The position numbers and the translations under genes are program-made. The notes below the pieces were generated by a model. It ran no database searches. It saw only the letters and a list, made by a program, of their open reading frames with translations, and was not told where the DNA came from. From Culex pipiens pallens (Eukaryota; Arthropoda; Insecta; Diptera; Culicidae), in contig NC_068938.1 in NCBI RefSeq assembly GCF_016801865.2, forward strand, positions 80,110,389-80,174,388: a stretch of DNA of 64,000 nt. The letters are read 5' to 3'. The stretch's first letter is position 1, and each line of letters opens with the position of its first letter. Shown here piece by piece: positions 1 to 11,300 of this stretch.

Positions 1-402
1 TCACTAGTCTTAACGGTTCTCCTAATGGCATCAACGGTAATGATCAAGCACTTGTCCCTTAAAACCGTGGAACCCCCTGCAGTCGTTAGCGGCTTTGTGG
101 TCATACTTACGAGCAATCAGTTGGGACAAATGATCTTTGGTCAAGATGGTTCTAATGGTAGTGAACCGACGCCGGAAAATGGTCACCTAAATAACGCACC
201 CGCTGAAGATAATTCTGGCGATACTGTCGTTTTGGTTGGAGAAGATAGGCTTGAATCTGATGCTGGTGGATCGAAGAAATCTGTCGGCAACAGTGGTGCA
301 TACAAAATGGTTGCCCTTGTGGTGGACAAGTGTTTGTACATTGGAATTGTGGTTATTTACACTTTGATGGTTTTGGCTTTGATTCCGAAATATTATAAAT
401 AA
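1..402 (+). CDS. Nicotinic acetylcholine receptor-like subunit, 3' terminal exon (partial)
   Basis: This is the C-terminal end of a Cys-loop ligand-gated channel subunit; the frame is open from base 1, so the exon begins upstream of the window. It encodes TM3 (first ~18 residues, starting SLVLTVLLMASTVM), a short cytoplasmic loop of roughly 85 residues rich in Gly, Asn, Asp and Glu, and TM4 (about residues 107-129, DKCLYIGIVVIYTLMVLALI) just before the stop. The TM3 segment and the start of the loop align without gaps over 46 residues with the paralogue at 3616-8310, so the two are tandem duplicates. Unlike that copy, there is no intron in the TM3-TM4 loop. The short loop fits the divergent insect subunits (for example Drosophila beta3) rather than the conserved alpha1-7 set. 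The ligand-binding domain lies outside the window, so alpha or beta type cannot be decided. Confidence 0.75.
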   Translation, partial: SLVLTVLLMASTVMIKHLSLKTVEPPAVVSGFVVILTSNQLGQMIFGQDGSNGSEPTPENGHLNNAPAEDNSGDTVVLVGEDRLESDAGGSKKSVGNSGAYKMVALVVDKCLYIGIVVIYTLMVLALIPKYYK

Positions 403-829
403 ATTAAAGATTTATTTGATAAAATAAAGTGTTACACTCCGAAACAGAATATTGGTTGTATTTTGATTTAAAAATGGTCAGATACGGGTTTTCATCGTTC
501 AGCCTATTTTTGTTTTAAGTTGAAATTATTTTGCACGTTATTTCTGTGTTTTTACGCATAAATGTCCCAGCTGTCTGGAGTTGCCCTGTCTGTTCCTTTT
601 TGTCCCAGTTAGTAGTTTATTATTTTTTATATATAATCCTTTTGCGCTATTGCTGTACAACTGGGAATCAAGACAATATGCAAGCAAGCCAACATTTTTC
701 CAAAAACGTCAAAAAAAAATCTGAATTTTGGAAACAATGTTGTCAATGTTGAAACAAAAAAATACAGCGAAATCGAAAAGAAGCGTTGACGATTTTGGAA
801 ACATTTCTATACTTACAAATTCGACAACA
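403..829. other. 3' UTR and AT-rich intergenic DNA
   Basis: Short 3' UTR of the upstream receptor gene followed by AT-rich spacer. No coding signal, RNA gene or clear repeat was seen. Confidence 0.5.
423..428 (+). terminator. Polyadenylation signal AATAAA of the receptor-like gene at 1-402
   Basis: A canonical AATAAA lies 21 bases after the stop codon, at the spacing expected for a short 3' UTR. Confidence 0.6.
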
Positions 830-1695
830 TAGGGGAGAGTGGGGTGACTTGATCCCCGGGGACACACTTGATCCCAAGCCTGTATATCGTCAGCATGTGG
901 GTAAAACAATTAGCTTTGTTCTAGAAAGTTGTGCGAAATTGATTAAAACTCATTGTAGAAAACAAAGAAAAAAATTAAAAAATGTTCAGATTGAGTTACA
1001 CACATTTTTCTAAAACGAGCTGCAAAAAACTTCCAAGAGATCTTTTTTTCTTTGTTTTGATATGTATAGAAAACACTCAAAAATTATTCACAAAAATATT
1101 TTTTATACATGAATTGTTTGATAAACTTGTCAACTCCAAAGCCCTTACGCATTTGATGTTAAATTTATCGTCAGACTATTTTTACAATCAATTGTTTAAA
1201 AAAGTGCGTTTAGGGAGACTTGATCCCTGCATTTTTACAGTCACTGGAATCAGCCTCAAGATTAATTAATTGGGCTGGGTTTTCATACATAGTTTCCTTT
1301 AGTATAGTTGTACATAACTTACTGCAGTTTGAACCTTTTTTCAAAAGTTTTGTAAACAAAAATTTCCAGCTTTTGTAAACATGCTTAATTTTGGTCTTAA
1401 AAATAATATTTTAGGTTTTTAAATATTTTACATACTAAACTTGTTATATTTTGAACACAAACGTGTTGAAAAGGGGATCAAGTTTTCCCTAACATTTTTA
1501 AAATGCCGGTTTATAATATTTTTTTAAAACGCTTGGCATGATTCGAAGAGTTCATCTGATGAAATACCCTTATTAGCCAAACATAGATGAATGTTTAAGC
1601 TTTCAATTCATGCAAAAAGTTTATAGTTTTGTAAGAAATTGACAGAGTTATGTGCGATACAAAAAAAGGGGATCAAGTCTCCCCACTCTCCCCTA
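830..1695. mobile_element. MITE-like DNA element, TIR GGGGAGAGTGGGG, TA target site
   Basis: Inverted termini of about 27 bp (GGGGAGAGTGGGG then GACTTGATCCCC; one mismatch) face each other at 832-858 and 1668-1693, both bordered by TA. The interior is AT-rich and noncoding, and repeats the terminal motif (GGGAGACTTGATCCC near 1212, and an inverted version near 1476). The TA dinucleotide and lack of coding capacity indicate a non-autonomous Tc1/mariner-superfamily element; the family assignment is inferred. Confidence 0.7.
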
Positions 1696-2683
1696 GAGTT
1701 AGCGGATTTGCTCACAAGATTTACATCCGTGTAGTAGTGTAAAAAGTTGACAAACAGACTACATGTTGTTTTTGTTATTAAATGCCGTAAATTGCCAAAT
1801 CTGCAACGATTTCACTGATAAAATTACCAAGGCCATATTTTGACTCCAAAAAAAAAGCCTACTGAGTGGTTCTCGACGATTTCGCAAATCTACTTTTCTT
1901 TGTATTTTTTTTATTTGGATGAAACTTTGTCCATTCCCTGTGTAAAAGAAGTCTTTTACATCATTAATTTTTCCATTCAAATCGCCATACAATTTTTGGT
2001 CATACAAATTTGGTATGTAATGTATGAAATTCTGTTTCTTGAGAAGCAATTTTCTGATTCCCTGGTGTCTTCGGGAAATTTTTTTTGAAGAAAATTTAAT
2101 CTGAAATCGACAGTTCTTTATTATTTTTTTTGATAATATGTGCCGATTTCAAGTTAAAGCTACTTACAGGCTACTTACAGTTACAGCTACTTAACATTGA
2201 AAATTGGACCAATAGTTTCCATTCATCGATTCAAATATGTACTTTGTAAAACTGTACCTCAGAAACTCATTGCCCGTTTATCAAAATTTAGAAAGTAAAT
2301 AGTTGGAAATTTTCTCAGCTCTTAAAAAATATTTTTTTCGGATGCTTTTCTTTCAAGGAGTATTTTTAAATTCAAAAAAAAAAACAAATTGAAAATTTAT
2401 ACCTAAAAGTAGCTATAACTTGAAAAAGAAATTATCAAAAAATAAAATAAATTAAAGTACTTTTAGATTTCAAATTCGACTTTCTTAAAAAAAAATATTT
2501 TTTTATATTTTTTTGTTCAAGTGTTTGTTTACAAAAAAAACATCACGCACTATGGCTCAGAAGATGTCTGTTTTAATCTGCTAATACACATTAAAAAAAT
2601 TCGAAGATTAAAAAGACTATATTTGGGGAATTTAACGTTTATTGATCAAAAGTTCAATGAAAACATTAGATTTTTTTTCAGTG
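1696..2683. other. AT-rich intergenic DNA
   Basis: Homopolymer-rich spacer between two DNA elements. The short ORFs on both strands have no domain or splice context. Nothing else supported. Confidence 0.5.
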
Positions 2684-2797
2684 TAGCGCCATCAGGGGTT
2701 ACATTGGTTCTGTGGGTGAGATTGGGTCATACAAATTTCAGCATTTTTGTATGACCTTATCTCACCCCCAGAACCAATGTCACCCCTGATGACGGTA
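2684..2797. mobile_element. Short hairpin MITE (GTCATCAGGGGTGACATTGG family), copy 1
   Basis: A 114-bp near-palindrome: the left half (from TAGCGCCATCAGGGG) is the inverted complement of the right half (ending CCCCTGATGACGGTA), with the loop around a TTTCAGCATTTTTG core. TA borders both ends. A second copy lies at 16209-16304. Confidence 0.7.
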
Positions 2798-3615
2798 CCT
2801 ATTTTTTCCGAAAAGATCCAGATTTTTAAAGACCAATAAGTATTGTTTTATTTATAATAAAAAGTAGAATAAACTCTGTCTTTGTGACCATGGACCAACA
2901 TTTTCCACTCCAACAGAGTTTTATTAAAATCGATGAGTGTTCGAAGGAATGATTTACATTCATTGAGAGGCCTAATCTATGTTTCTGTTCATTCCATTCT
3001 GTTTAGAAGAGAAATGATGAGCGCTATGTTTTCGAGAAAGTGTTGCACAAACAACAATTCAGTCGAAATTTAAGCTCAAAACATTTCTCAGAAGGCATCT
3101 GCAACTGATTTACATGCTACTACGCAGAAATGATAACACCGACCGGAGGAACCAATCCCAAAGGGTTTCGTGATAGTGCACTCAAGCTGAAAGTTGGCAC
3201 GTAATAAAAGCGAGTAATTATCACTGCTGCTCGTTACGCAGATGATCCATAACGCTCAACGCTAGGAAGTAAGTAGTTGAACCGATCTTGTTATGATGAC
3301 TCTGGACTATTCTCCTGGACTATATTCCCAAGTGGCCACACACTTGAACCTCGAGAGTGCATCACTCCACTCCATGTCCAGAAGGGCTTCTGGTGTTTGC
3401 AAACAATCCAATTATAATATTTCGCCGACATCAGTTCTGGACCATACGGAGAGGAATAGTGTCGTTGATAAGACTTGTGAATGAAAAAAGAGTGTGCATT
3501 TAAATTGCACTACAAAGGTTTCTGGAATTCTATGTCTTTTTTCTGGATGTTCCTGGACGTGTCAGCAGATCGTCTTCTCTAGGCGCAGTTTAAGTCGGGA
3601 TCGCTTGCGGGAAGG
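2798..3615. other. 5' flank / leader of the receptor gene at 3616
   Basis: Less AT-rich and not visibly repetitive, so it probably contains the promoter and 5' UTR of the downstream receptor subunit. No convincing TATA box or initiator could be assigned by eye. Confidence 0.35.
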
Positions 3616-6600
3616 ATGGTTCGAGTGAGGCAATTAGCGGTTGTGCTAGTCAGTTTCATGTTAAGTGATATTTGGGGTGCTTGTGGTACGTTAAGGACAC
3701 TCTAGTATATACGAAGTAAAAAAGTGTCTTGTTTTATGTTTGCATCTTTAGCTCAACTATCGGAACGGAAAATAAAAGAGAGGATTCTGTACAAATACAA
3801 TGTAACGGATCCACCTCAGTCGGCTCAGAATGGACCAATTAAACTGAGCATGGAAATTCAAGTTAAGGGTTTTTCACTGGTAAGACAATTTTACTTTTTT
3901 AAACGCATTTTTAAATGTTTATGTCATACAAAAATTGTAATCTTTACGAAATTTTCAGCAGAACACATATTTTGGCAGTTCAGATGCCGTCAAATTAACG
4001 TTGACGGCTTCCGTTCCAATGGTGAGTTCAAGCCAACTGTTCAAAATTGATCACCCTAAAAAACCGTTATCTTCATTCTGTAGACATGGATCGATGAACG
4101 ACTCAAGTGGAACTCCTCTGACTTTCCACAAAGTGAAACAGTTTTCGTCAAAGAGAGCGAAGTTTGGAGTCCCAACTTTGGGCTTGACATTACGTAACTT
4201 TGATATCCATTAAATGTCGCAACCTTAATTAAAATTCACGATATTTTCCAGATTTGACGAAAATGGAATCCACTGCGGCACGGGAAAGTGTTTCGTTCAC
4301 ATCTCGGGCAAGGTCACTTGCGTTTCACGGTGCACATTTCCGGCGATGTGCAGCTACGACGTTCGTCAGTGGCCGTACGGCATCGTGAGCTGTGCCTTGA
4401 AGTTGGGCTCCTGGGATCGTATTGACGGAAATACCGTGATGGAGAATTTTGATACCTACGTGATTGCGGAACGGGGTCTCCAGAACCCGCACTGGAAGAT
4501 GCTGTCGATTGCCAGTTCTAAAACGAGCAAAACTTCTGCGTTGCACAACAAGACGTTCACGGTGATTGTGGTGAAATTTATCGTGGAAAGGATCTCGACG
4601 TTGTATGATATCTGCATCACGATGCCGGCTTTTGGTGTGTATTTTAAATTTTTATAAACATTTTGGAAAACTTTTTCTTTATTTTTCAGTGATGGCGAGT
4701 GTGAATTTGGTAGTGCTTTGGCTTCCGTTGAAAAGTAACATGCGATACGTGGTGCTGATGGTGATTCTCCATGCCCACTACATATTCCTTCAGCAGTTGT
4801 CCTGGCTGGCACCGTCTAGTGGAGATGACACTCCATTTGTGTGTAAGTACTGATCAAAGACAATTTATTACTGGTTGGGTGAAGATTTGAACTTTTAATT
4901 TATTTAAACAACTAGTTTTTTTATTCTCGAGTATTAGTACCGTAAACCGGGGTGACTTTGATAGGATTTCAATTTGTTTTTAGAATATTTTTCAACAGGT
5001 AAGGTTTTTCTCAAGATTATTATTTTTAAAACATGTACTGGGGTAGGCCACACAAAGTCCATGTACAATTTTGGAAAAAAAAAATTTCAATTGTGTTTAG
5101 AAAAATAGTCACGTTAAAAATTCTTAGTTTTAATTCCGGGGTGACTTTGATAGTCATAGTTTTTCTTGTTAAAATCATATTTAAGATGTTCAAACTTTAT
5201 TTGTACGTTAAATGTACCATCACTAAAGTAGCTGATATAGTTTGCAAGAAAAAAAATCAATGTTTATGTTAAGTTAACTATGTTTATAAGCTTTTTAACT
5301 AAATACAAATAAATTTTAGGTAAAATTGTTAAAAAGTCGGAATTTTGCCTGAAATTTGTAAAAACTAGTTTTGTTTATAAAATTATCGATTTATATTGCA
5401 TTTTATACTGAATTCGAAGCACGAATCACAAGTTTTCACATTTTACATGAAATTTGTTCAACTAAAAATGCCTATAAATTTGAAGTTTTTTTTTAAACTG
5501 TGTTTCAAAAACAGATAATATTTATTATTTACAAACTTATTAAACCTTCTCCTAGTGGAAAATTGTCCAAAGAATCCGAAAATGCATTTCGTTTTCCGAT
5601 TAAAAATCATGATCATTGAGAAAATCATGACACTTTGAGAAGTTTAAAATAATGACTTCCATCAACATTTTCTTAACTATAGTTAACTAACTTTATAAAC
5701 CTTTCAAAAATTTATGAAGAGTTCTTCTTGAGGTACTTTGAACACTTCTCTACCACGGTCAGTATGTTTCTGAACCATTCCTTACGTATTTTAATTGTAC
5801 TCTTCATTTTGCGGAAAAATCGCAAACCTATCAAAGTCACCCCGGCTATCAAAGTCACCCCGTTTTACGGTACCCGTCTTTTCCAAAGTTTGTATGAAAA
5901 TCTGATTTTAAGTTCTGTGTGGACGCGGGGCTGAACTTTTGTTTTTGTTTTTTATTTTATTTGTGATCCGGTTTTGCATGCGAGTGCGCTGGCAGTGGAA
6001 ACGTAAAGTCTTGATTTTTCATGTTTATTTCAATTTTTTGTGTAGCTGTTCGTGGAGTCGATTGTACGCCTTATTATCTTGAAAACGGAGCCCTTTATAA
6101 AAAAAATCTGTTGAGTACCTTTCGATTGCACATTTTACGATTGCGATTTTACATAAAAAAATTAGGTCGATTTTTTTTGCATGAAATTTTGATTTTTTCC
6201 AAAAATCACTATTTTTTCTAAAAATCATAACTTGGTCTCTATGGCTCAAAAGTTGCGGGTTTTTGTCCCCTTTAACATATCAAAAAATCTCGAAAATCAA
6301 AAAATACGGATTTTTGGAAATTGAGTTTTTGTGAAAAATAAAAGTTTTTTAAAGAATCGGCAATTTTTTTTCCGTATACCTATTTTTTTCTCAACAGTCC
6401 TCAACAATACCTACAACTTTGCCGAAGTCATAAAATTGATCAGAAAATTCACTCAAAAGTTACAGCTGTTTAAATATTTACGTACCATTTTTGTATGGAC
6501 AGTTGCCACTTGTATGGGTGAACCAATGACACAAAATAGCTTCTTCGGTCGTAGGGAAGGGCCCCAAAAAGTTTGAGCCAAATAAAAAATACAAAAAAAT

Positions 6601-8310
6601 AAAAATGGTCGAAATCGGCCGATTTCGTAGAGAATTGCTTTGATGAGTCCTTCCCATACCTTTACTACTCGGTTGGGACGCGTTCGATTGAAAAACATTT
6701 TAAATAATCTACATTGTGTCTTTCTGCAGCCGGCCTAAGATTTTGAAAATTTCAATTTTTAAATTTCTTTTACCATGGCGGAGACGCAGCCGATTTAGCG
6801 ATCTCCACCATGCAAGTATCGGGCTAACATTCCCATCCACTTCCCCGTGATCTTACCCCTGGTCGTGGCCGGCGCCGTGATTGATCAGCATGACAGGGAT
6901 TTTTGAGAGTTGCGAAATGGTGAAGATTGGTTCCTACTTTTCATCCGTGGTCCATTGAGGAGTTTTTGGAGGTCCTGGACAAGAAACAAGAAACAAGAAA
7001 CAAGAAACAAGAAACAAGAAACAAGAAACAAGAAACAAGAAACAAGAAACAAGAAACAAGAAACAAGAAACAAGAAACAAGAAACAAGAAACAAGAAACA
7101 AGAAACAAGAAACAAGAAACAAGAAACAAGAAACAAGAAACAAGAAACAAGAAACAAGAAACAAGAAACAAGAAACAAGAAACAAGAAACAAGAAACAAG
7201 AAACAAGAAACAAGAAACAAGAAACAAGAAACAAGAAACAAGAAACAAGAAACAAGAAACAAGAAACAAGAAACAAGAAACAAGAAACAAGAAACAAGAA
7301 ACAAGAAACAAGAAACAAGAAACAAGAAACAAGAAACAAGAAACAAGAAACAAGAAACAAGAAACAAGAAACAAGAAACAAGAAACAAGAAACAAGAAAC
7401 AAGAAACAAGAAACATAGTAAAATTTGCCCAAAACTGAATTTAATCGAGGAAAAAGCTATTTTTTTTCAGTTCAATTCAGTTAAGTTCTTTAGTTTAAAC
7501 TAATTTAAACTAATAATTATCGACAAACAGTAGTTTTGTAAGTGCAGGCAATATCAATAAATGAAAATAAAGTTGGTTGTAAAATGAAACAGAAAACAGG
7601 AAACTCAAAAAAAAAAAAAACCTGTCACTATTTCTGGGAGAACAAGCTATATCCAACAAGCTTTAATTGTTTTTTTATTTGCATTACTAGAACTTCACGG
7701 ATAATTATTTATGTTATTTGACGTATTTTAGTGTATTGGATAGAGAATACATTAAATTTCACTGGAAGAACGTGGAGAGACTAAAATTTCACGGATTTAT
7801 AATAAGTAATTATTCATTTATATTTCTACATTTTTATTCCAGTGATCTTCTTCCGCAACTCCCTCTTCGTTACGGCCTCCATGCTGGTATTTGTAACCAT
7901 AAGCCGGAATCTGGCCGCAAGACAGTACCCGGTACCACGATGGCTCGACATCGCCATGAACCTGATCGATTCCCAACCTCTGGTTGCGATGCTCTTTCCC
8001 ACCACTGCAGACGCATCTATGAAGGTTAGTTAAAAACTTTCTTCTGGAATGAAGTTTTAAATTTTATGATTTTGTAATTTTCTAGTCACATGATATCTCG
8101 GAAGACGGCACCAGCTTGGTGAACGAAGTCGGGCCAGATCCACTAGCGGTAACGTACAATTACCACTGGAGAAGGGTTTGCTTGATTCTGGAACGGATCT
8201 GTTTTGTCACTTTGACTGTGGCGTACGCCATTATGTTGCTTGTACTGCTGCCTTCCGGCAACAGTCACCCCGATAAGCTCGTACCACCCGTTACGAAGTT
8301 TATGGAATAA
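3616..8310 (+). CDS. Divergent nicotinic acetylcholine receptor subunit (non-alpha type), complete
   Basis: Subunit of a pentameric Cys-loop channel, expected at the plasma membrane. Eight exons with GT/AG borders give an unbroken 437-aa frame: 3616-3685, 3752-3879, 3959-4021, 4084-4193, 4252-4634, 4690-4842, 7843-8024, 8086-8310. The ATG at 3616 is followed by a hydrophobic signal peptide (to about residue 23). The extracellular domain has TWIDERLKW (88-96) and a Cys-loop with exactly 13 residues between C157 and C171, but the usual FPFD core reads WPYG, losing the Asp. Extra cysteines occur at 132, 137, 147 and 151. Loop C has no vicinal CysCys, so it is not a canonical alpha subunit. TM1 is about 243-265, TM2 270-290, TM3 303-325, TM4 394-420; the TM3-TM4 loop is only ~65 residues. 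NSS and NKT are possible N-glycosylation sites. Intron 6 is 3.0 kb and full of repeats. The family call is firm; orthology to a named divergent subunit is open. Confidence 0.9.
4938..5872. mobile_element. DNA element with TIR CCGTAAACCGGGGTGACTTT, TA target (copy 1)
   Basis: Lies in receptor intron 6. The left end, CCGTAAACCGGGGTGACTTT, is mirrored at the right end (CAAAGTCACCCCGTTTTACGG), each flanked by TA. The interior repeats the GGGGTGACTTTGATAG motif at about 5149 and, inverted, at 5828-5852, and carries no transposase. A much shorter relative with the same ends is at 22570-22808. Confidence 0.75.
5873..6249. other. Intronic AT-rich DNA, part of a dispersed repeat
   Basis: Receptor intron 6. 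From about 6040 on it resembles the internal part of the large repeat at 51079-52601 (the segment on an excess of ATTTTTTCCAAAAATC). No exon signal seen. Confidence 0.4.
6250..6655 (-). repeat. Dispersed repeat, ACGAAATCGGCCGATTTCG family, incomplete copy
   Basis: The right end (GGCCGATTTCGTAGAGAATTGC near 6620-6645) and the stretches encoding the motifs CATACAAGTG and CAATGACACAAAATAGCTT are shared with 51079-51420, 52440-52601 and 35725-35885, and in diverged form with 11620-11770 and 54000-54200. This copy looks like one half of the hairpin form seen at 51079-52601. Confidence 0.6.
6981..7414. repeat. Perfect heptamer minisatellite, (AAGAAAC)62
   Basis: A 434-bp run of the 7-bp unit AAGAAAC, 62 copies with no interruption visible, inside receptor intron 6. 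Because 7 is not a multiple of 3 and no stop codon arises in the unit, all three plus-strand frames and all three minus-strand frames stay open and create spurious ORFs of 160-197 codons (KKQETRN or FLFLVSC repeats). Perfect identity suggests recent expansion. Confidence 0.97.
7415..7842. other. Distal part of receptor intron 6
   Basis: AT-rich intron DNA from the heptamer array to the acceptor before exon 7 (acceptor AG at 7841-7842, preceded by a T-rich tract). No other feature seen. Confidence 0.6.
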
Positions 8311-8326
8311 TCTATTTCGAACCAAA

Positions 8327-8332
8327 AATAAA
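8327..8332 (+). terminator. Polyadenylation signal AATAAA of the receptor gene
   Basis: AATAAA begins 17 bases after the stop of the receptor gene. It sits in the 86-bp gap to the stop codon of the convergent hexosaminidase gene. Confidence 0.65.
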
Positions 8333-8366
8333 GCATTCAACCAAGAGTTACACGAAACAATTTGAT

Positions 8367-8372
8367 TTTATT
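8367..8372 (-). terminator. Polyadenylation signal (AATAAA, minus strand) of hexosaminidase A
   Basis: TTTATT on the plus strand reads AATAAA on the minus strand, 25 bases beyond the TAA stop at 8397-8399. With the opposing AATAAA at 8327, the 3' ends of the two convergent transcripts should overlap or abut. Confidence 0.6.
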
Positions 8373-8396
8373 ACGAATGTGTCTACACAGCAACAT

Positions 8397-11300
8397 TTAC
8401 ACACAGAACCCGGGCCCGTTGGGCGGCTGGGCCGGAACGTTTCGCAGGTTCATCCGGCAGGTGTGCTCCTCGAGCCGAGCCGCTGCCTGGTCGGCGTTCT
8501 TGACCGCTTCCTGGGACCACAACTTTTCGGCGGTGGCCGACACCCGCGGAAAGATCCGCTGCAGAATGTTCTGATCGTTGACCACTTCGCCCCACATGCA
8601 CGCTTCGCCGCCGAGCACCAGTTTCTTCTGCGCCTGAGTGCCCACAAAGTCGTGCGGGTCGCAGTTGTAGAACTTGCGCCAGTCTCCGCCGGTGCTCAGG
8701 TGGTCCAGATACCAGCAGGAGGAGAGCAGGGCGGGAAGGCCGTCCCGAGTGATCTGGAAAGAATGAGTTGGGGGGTTGTAGAAGGGTTATTGAGGCACTA
8801 GTAGCTTTAACATACCCTGTTGAGCAAGTCCTGCCGATTGCCCGTCCAGATGTGCACAACGGTTCCCTTGGGCAGTCGAACTCCGTTGACGTAAACCTCC
8901 TGCCAAACCAGCGAACTCCGATTCAGCGCATCAATCTGGTCCACGATCCTCTGGATAAATTTCTCCTCGAGCATTTCGAACGAGTACAGCCGATTGACCT
9001 TCATGTACTCCATGACCTCGGCATTACTCGCCCAACACTCAAAGCCCACCTCATCCCCACCCAAATGCACATACTGGTCTGGAAACACGTGCACAATCTC
9101 GCGGAACAACTCCTCCAAAAACACGTACGTCATCTCCTTGGTCGGATCCATCGGCCCCAGCTTCCCCCGATACTGATCGAAGCACTCCGTCAGCAGTTCC
9201 GGATGAGAAACGCCCCACGATCTCGTGTGTCCGGGCGTATCAAACTCCGACATGACCCGAATCCCACGCAGTCGAGCCTCCTCGATGACCCGCTGCACGT
9301 CATCCTGGCTGTAAACCATCGACGGATGGTAGGCACCCTTTTCGCTCAACTCCGGAAAGCGTTCGCTCTGGTAGGGGAAGCTGTGGTCGTCGACAATGTG
9401 CCAGTGGAACACGTTCAGCTTGTTGTACGCCATGCCGTCCAGGATGCGGATGAGCGTCGAAACGGAGACAAAGTGGCGCGAGGTGTCCACCAAGAGGCCG
9501 CGGTGGGAGAAACGGGGCTCGTCGCTGATGCGCGTGAAGTTGACGCGGAGCTGTGGGAAAAGTTGGCAGATTTATGGTTTAAACGCAGTCAATCTACAAT
9601 AACAGGAAAAATGATCACATGCGTGGTCCTTTAAAAAATCAAGTTCAACAATCCCACAACATTTTTTTTTTTGCGGGCATTCAGAGACTAGTTTCAATAG
9701 ATAAGCTAAGACCAAATACAAAAAAAAGAGCTTGTTTGGATAAAACAGGAGCTGACCCTTGATTTTGGAATAGGATTTATATATGGTAAAATAGCAAATT
9801 AACATTAACAGACCCCAATTTGATCAAATCTGTATTTTTTGCGATCAAAAACATCGTTCCAATTTTTTTCATGAGTAAAAAAAATGTGCCAAAAGTTCCG
9901 AGGAGGCCGTTGTTTTAATAAAGTTGGAACGATGTTTTCGGTCACAGAAGTTACAGATTTGTTCAAAACAAGTTCTGCAAAATTTTAGGGTCATCTGGAC
10001 ATTCTTACAAATCACTGGAAACAAGAATCGTCCCGATTCGTTGTGTTATGCCCGAGGACCAGCGAATTGAAGCTACCGTTCCAACTTTTTTGAGAGGCTT
10101 GGGCGTCCGTGTAAGTTGGACAATGGACATGCGTTGAGCGTTCCATGACCAAAAAAGGTCCTAAAAATAGTAGGGTTGAACGAAATAGTAGTTTATGCAA
10201 CAAGTTGCAAAAAGAAGATTTTTTCAGCACGAGTCATACATTTATCCAACGAGGTTCACCGAGTTGGATAAATATGACAAGTGCTGAAAAAATCAACTTT
10301 TGCAACGAGTTCCATACAACATTTTTTGCAATTCCGAAAAAACACACATTGAGTGAAATTTTAAGTCAAATTTTGATGTATTTTGTCAAAAAATCGTTTA
10401 AATCAAAAAAAAATTAAAAATATTACTTTTCGAAAAAAGTGCTGAAAAGTTCAAATTTTCAGCACCCATTTCAGTGCTGAAAAGTAGAACTTTTCAGAAT
10501 TTATTTTGAAAAGTGTTGCTATTCGATTCTATTATTGTTGGTACAGAAAAGTAGGCTATTTCGTCGTTCAAGAATGACAGGAAAAGTAAGTAATTTCACG
10601 ACGGAATTGCAAAAAATAACATTTTGCATTCTGTTGCCAAATTAGCAAAAAAGTGTTCCGAATTTGTGGGTGTTCCAAATATTTGGGATGCCTGTACATA
10701 AAAAATCGAAAAGTACGGGCAAAAAAATTATTTTATATATATTTTTTCTCGAAAGGATCAGAAAATTTAACAAGTGGAAATTGGACCATTAGTTACCGAC
10801 CATCCATAAACCACGTAGGCCCCTTTTTGAAATCTCAAGACAAAATTTTGGGACATTTTCTGAACCCTTCGAAAAAATATTTGCAGCGATAGTCACTAAA
10901 TAAAAAAACTAAAAACTGAAAGTTTTACGTTAAAATCAAACTTTAATCGGCAATTTCTCGAAAATTGTGCACATTATCAAAAATTTTGTAGGGTACTTTT
11001 CGATTGCAAGTCAATTTTACATTTAAAATGAAGTCAAAAAAAAAAATTGGGTGGGATTTCGGTTTTTTATCTTTTTTTTTTTTAGAAAATCATGGCTGGG
11101 TGGCAGATATTTTGGCCATGCTTCTATATAGTTCGACCGAGCCACGTAGCCTAGTGGTACCGCTTCCGCCTCGTAAGCGGTAGATCGGAGTTCAAATCCC
11201 GGCTCGGACCAACACAACTGGTGATGGTCCCTTCTGGATTCGATTGCTTAGTAAAGGGAAGGTAGTGTATCGTCACAAACTGGACCTTATCACGACACCT

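Noticed and set aside
4325..4812. Antisense ORFs opposite receptor exon 5
   Set aside because: Shadow of a real exon; no splice sites or family resemblance.
6885..7503. Long ORFs of 160-197 codons on both strands
   Set aside because: They are read-throughs of the stop-free heptamer array, open in every frame; no initiator context or domain.
11137..11208. Functional tRNA (anticodon CGT)
   Set aside because: It is the head of a SINE with a body, simple 3' end and target-site duplication, and a second copy exists at 47192-47512.
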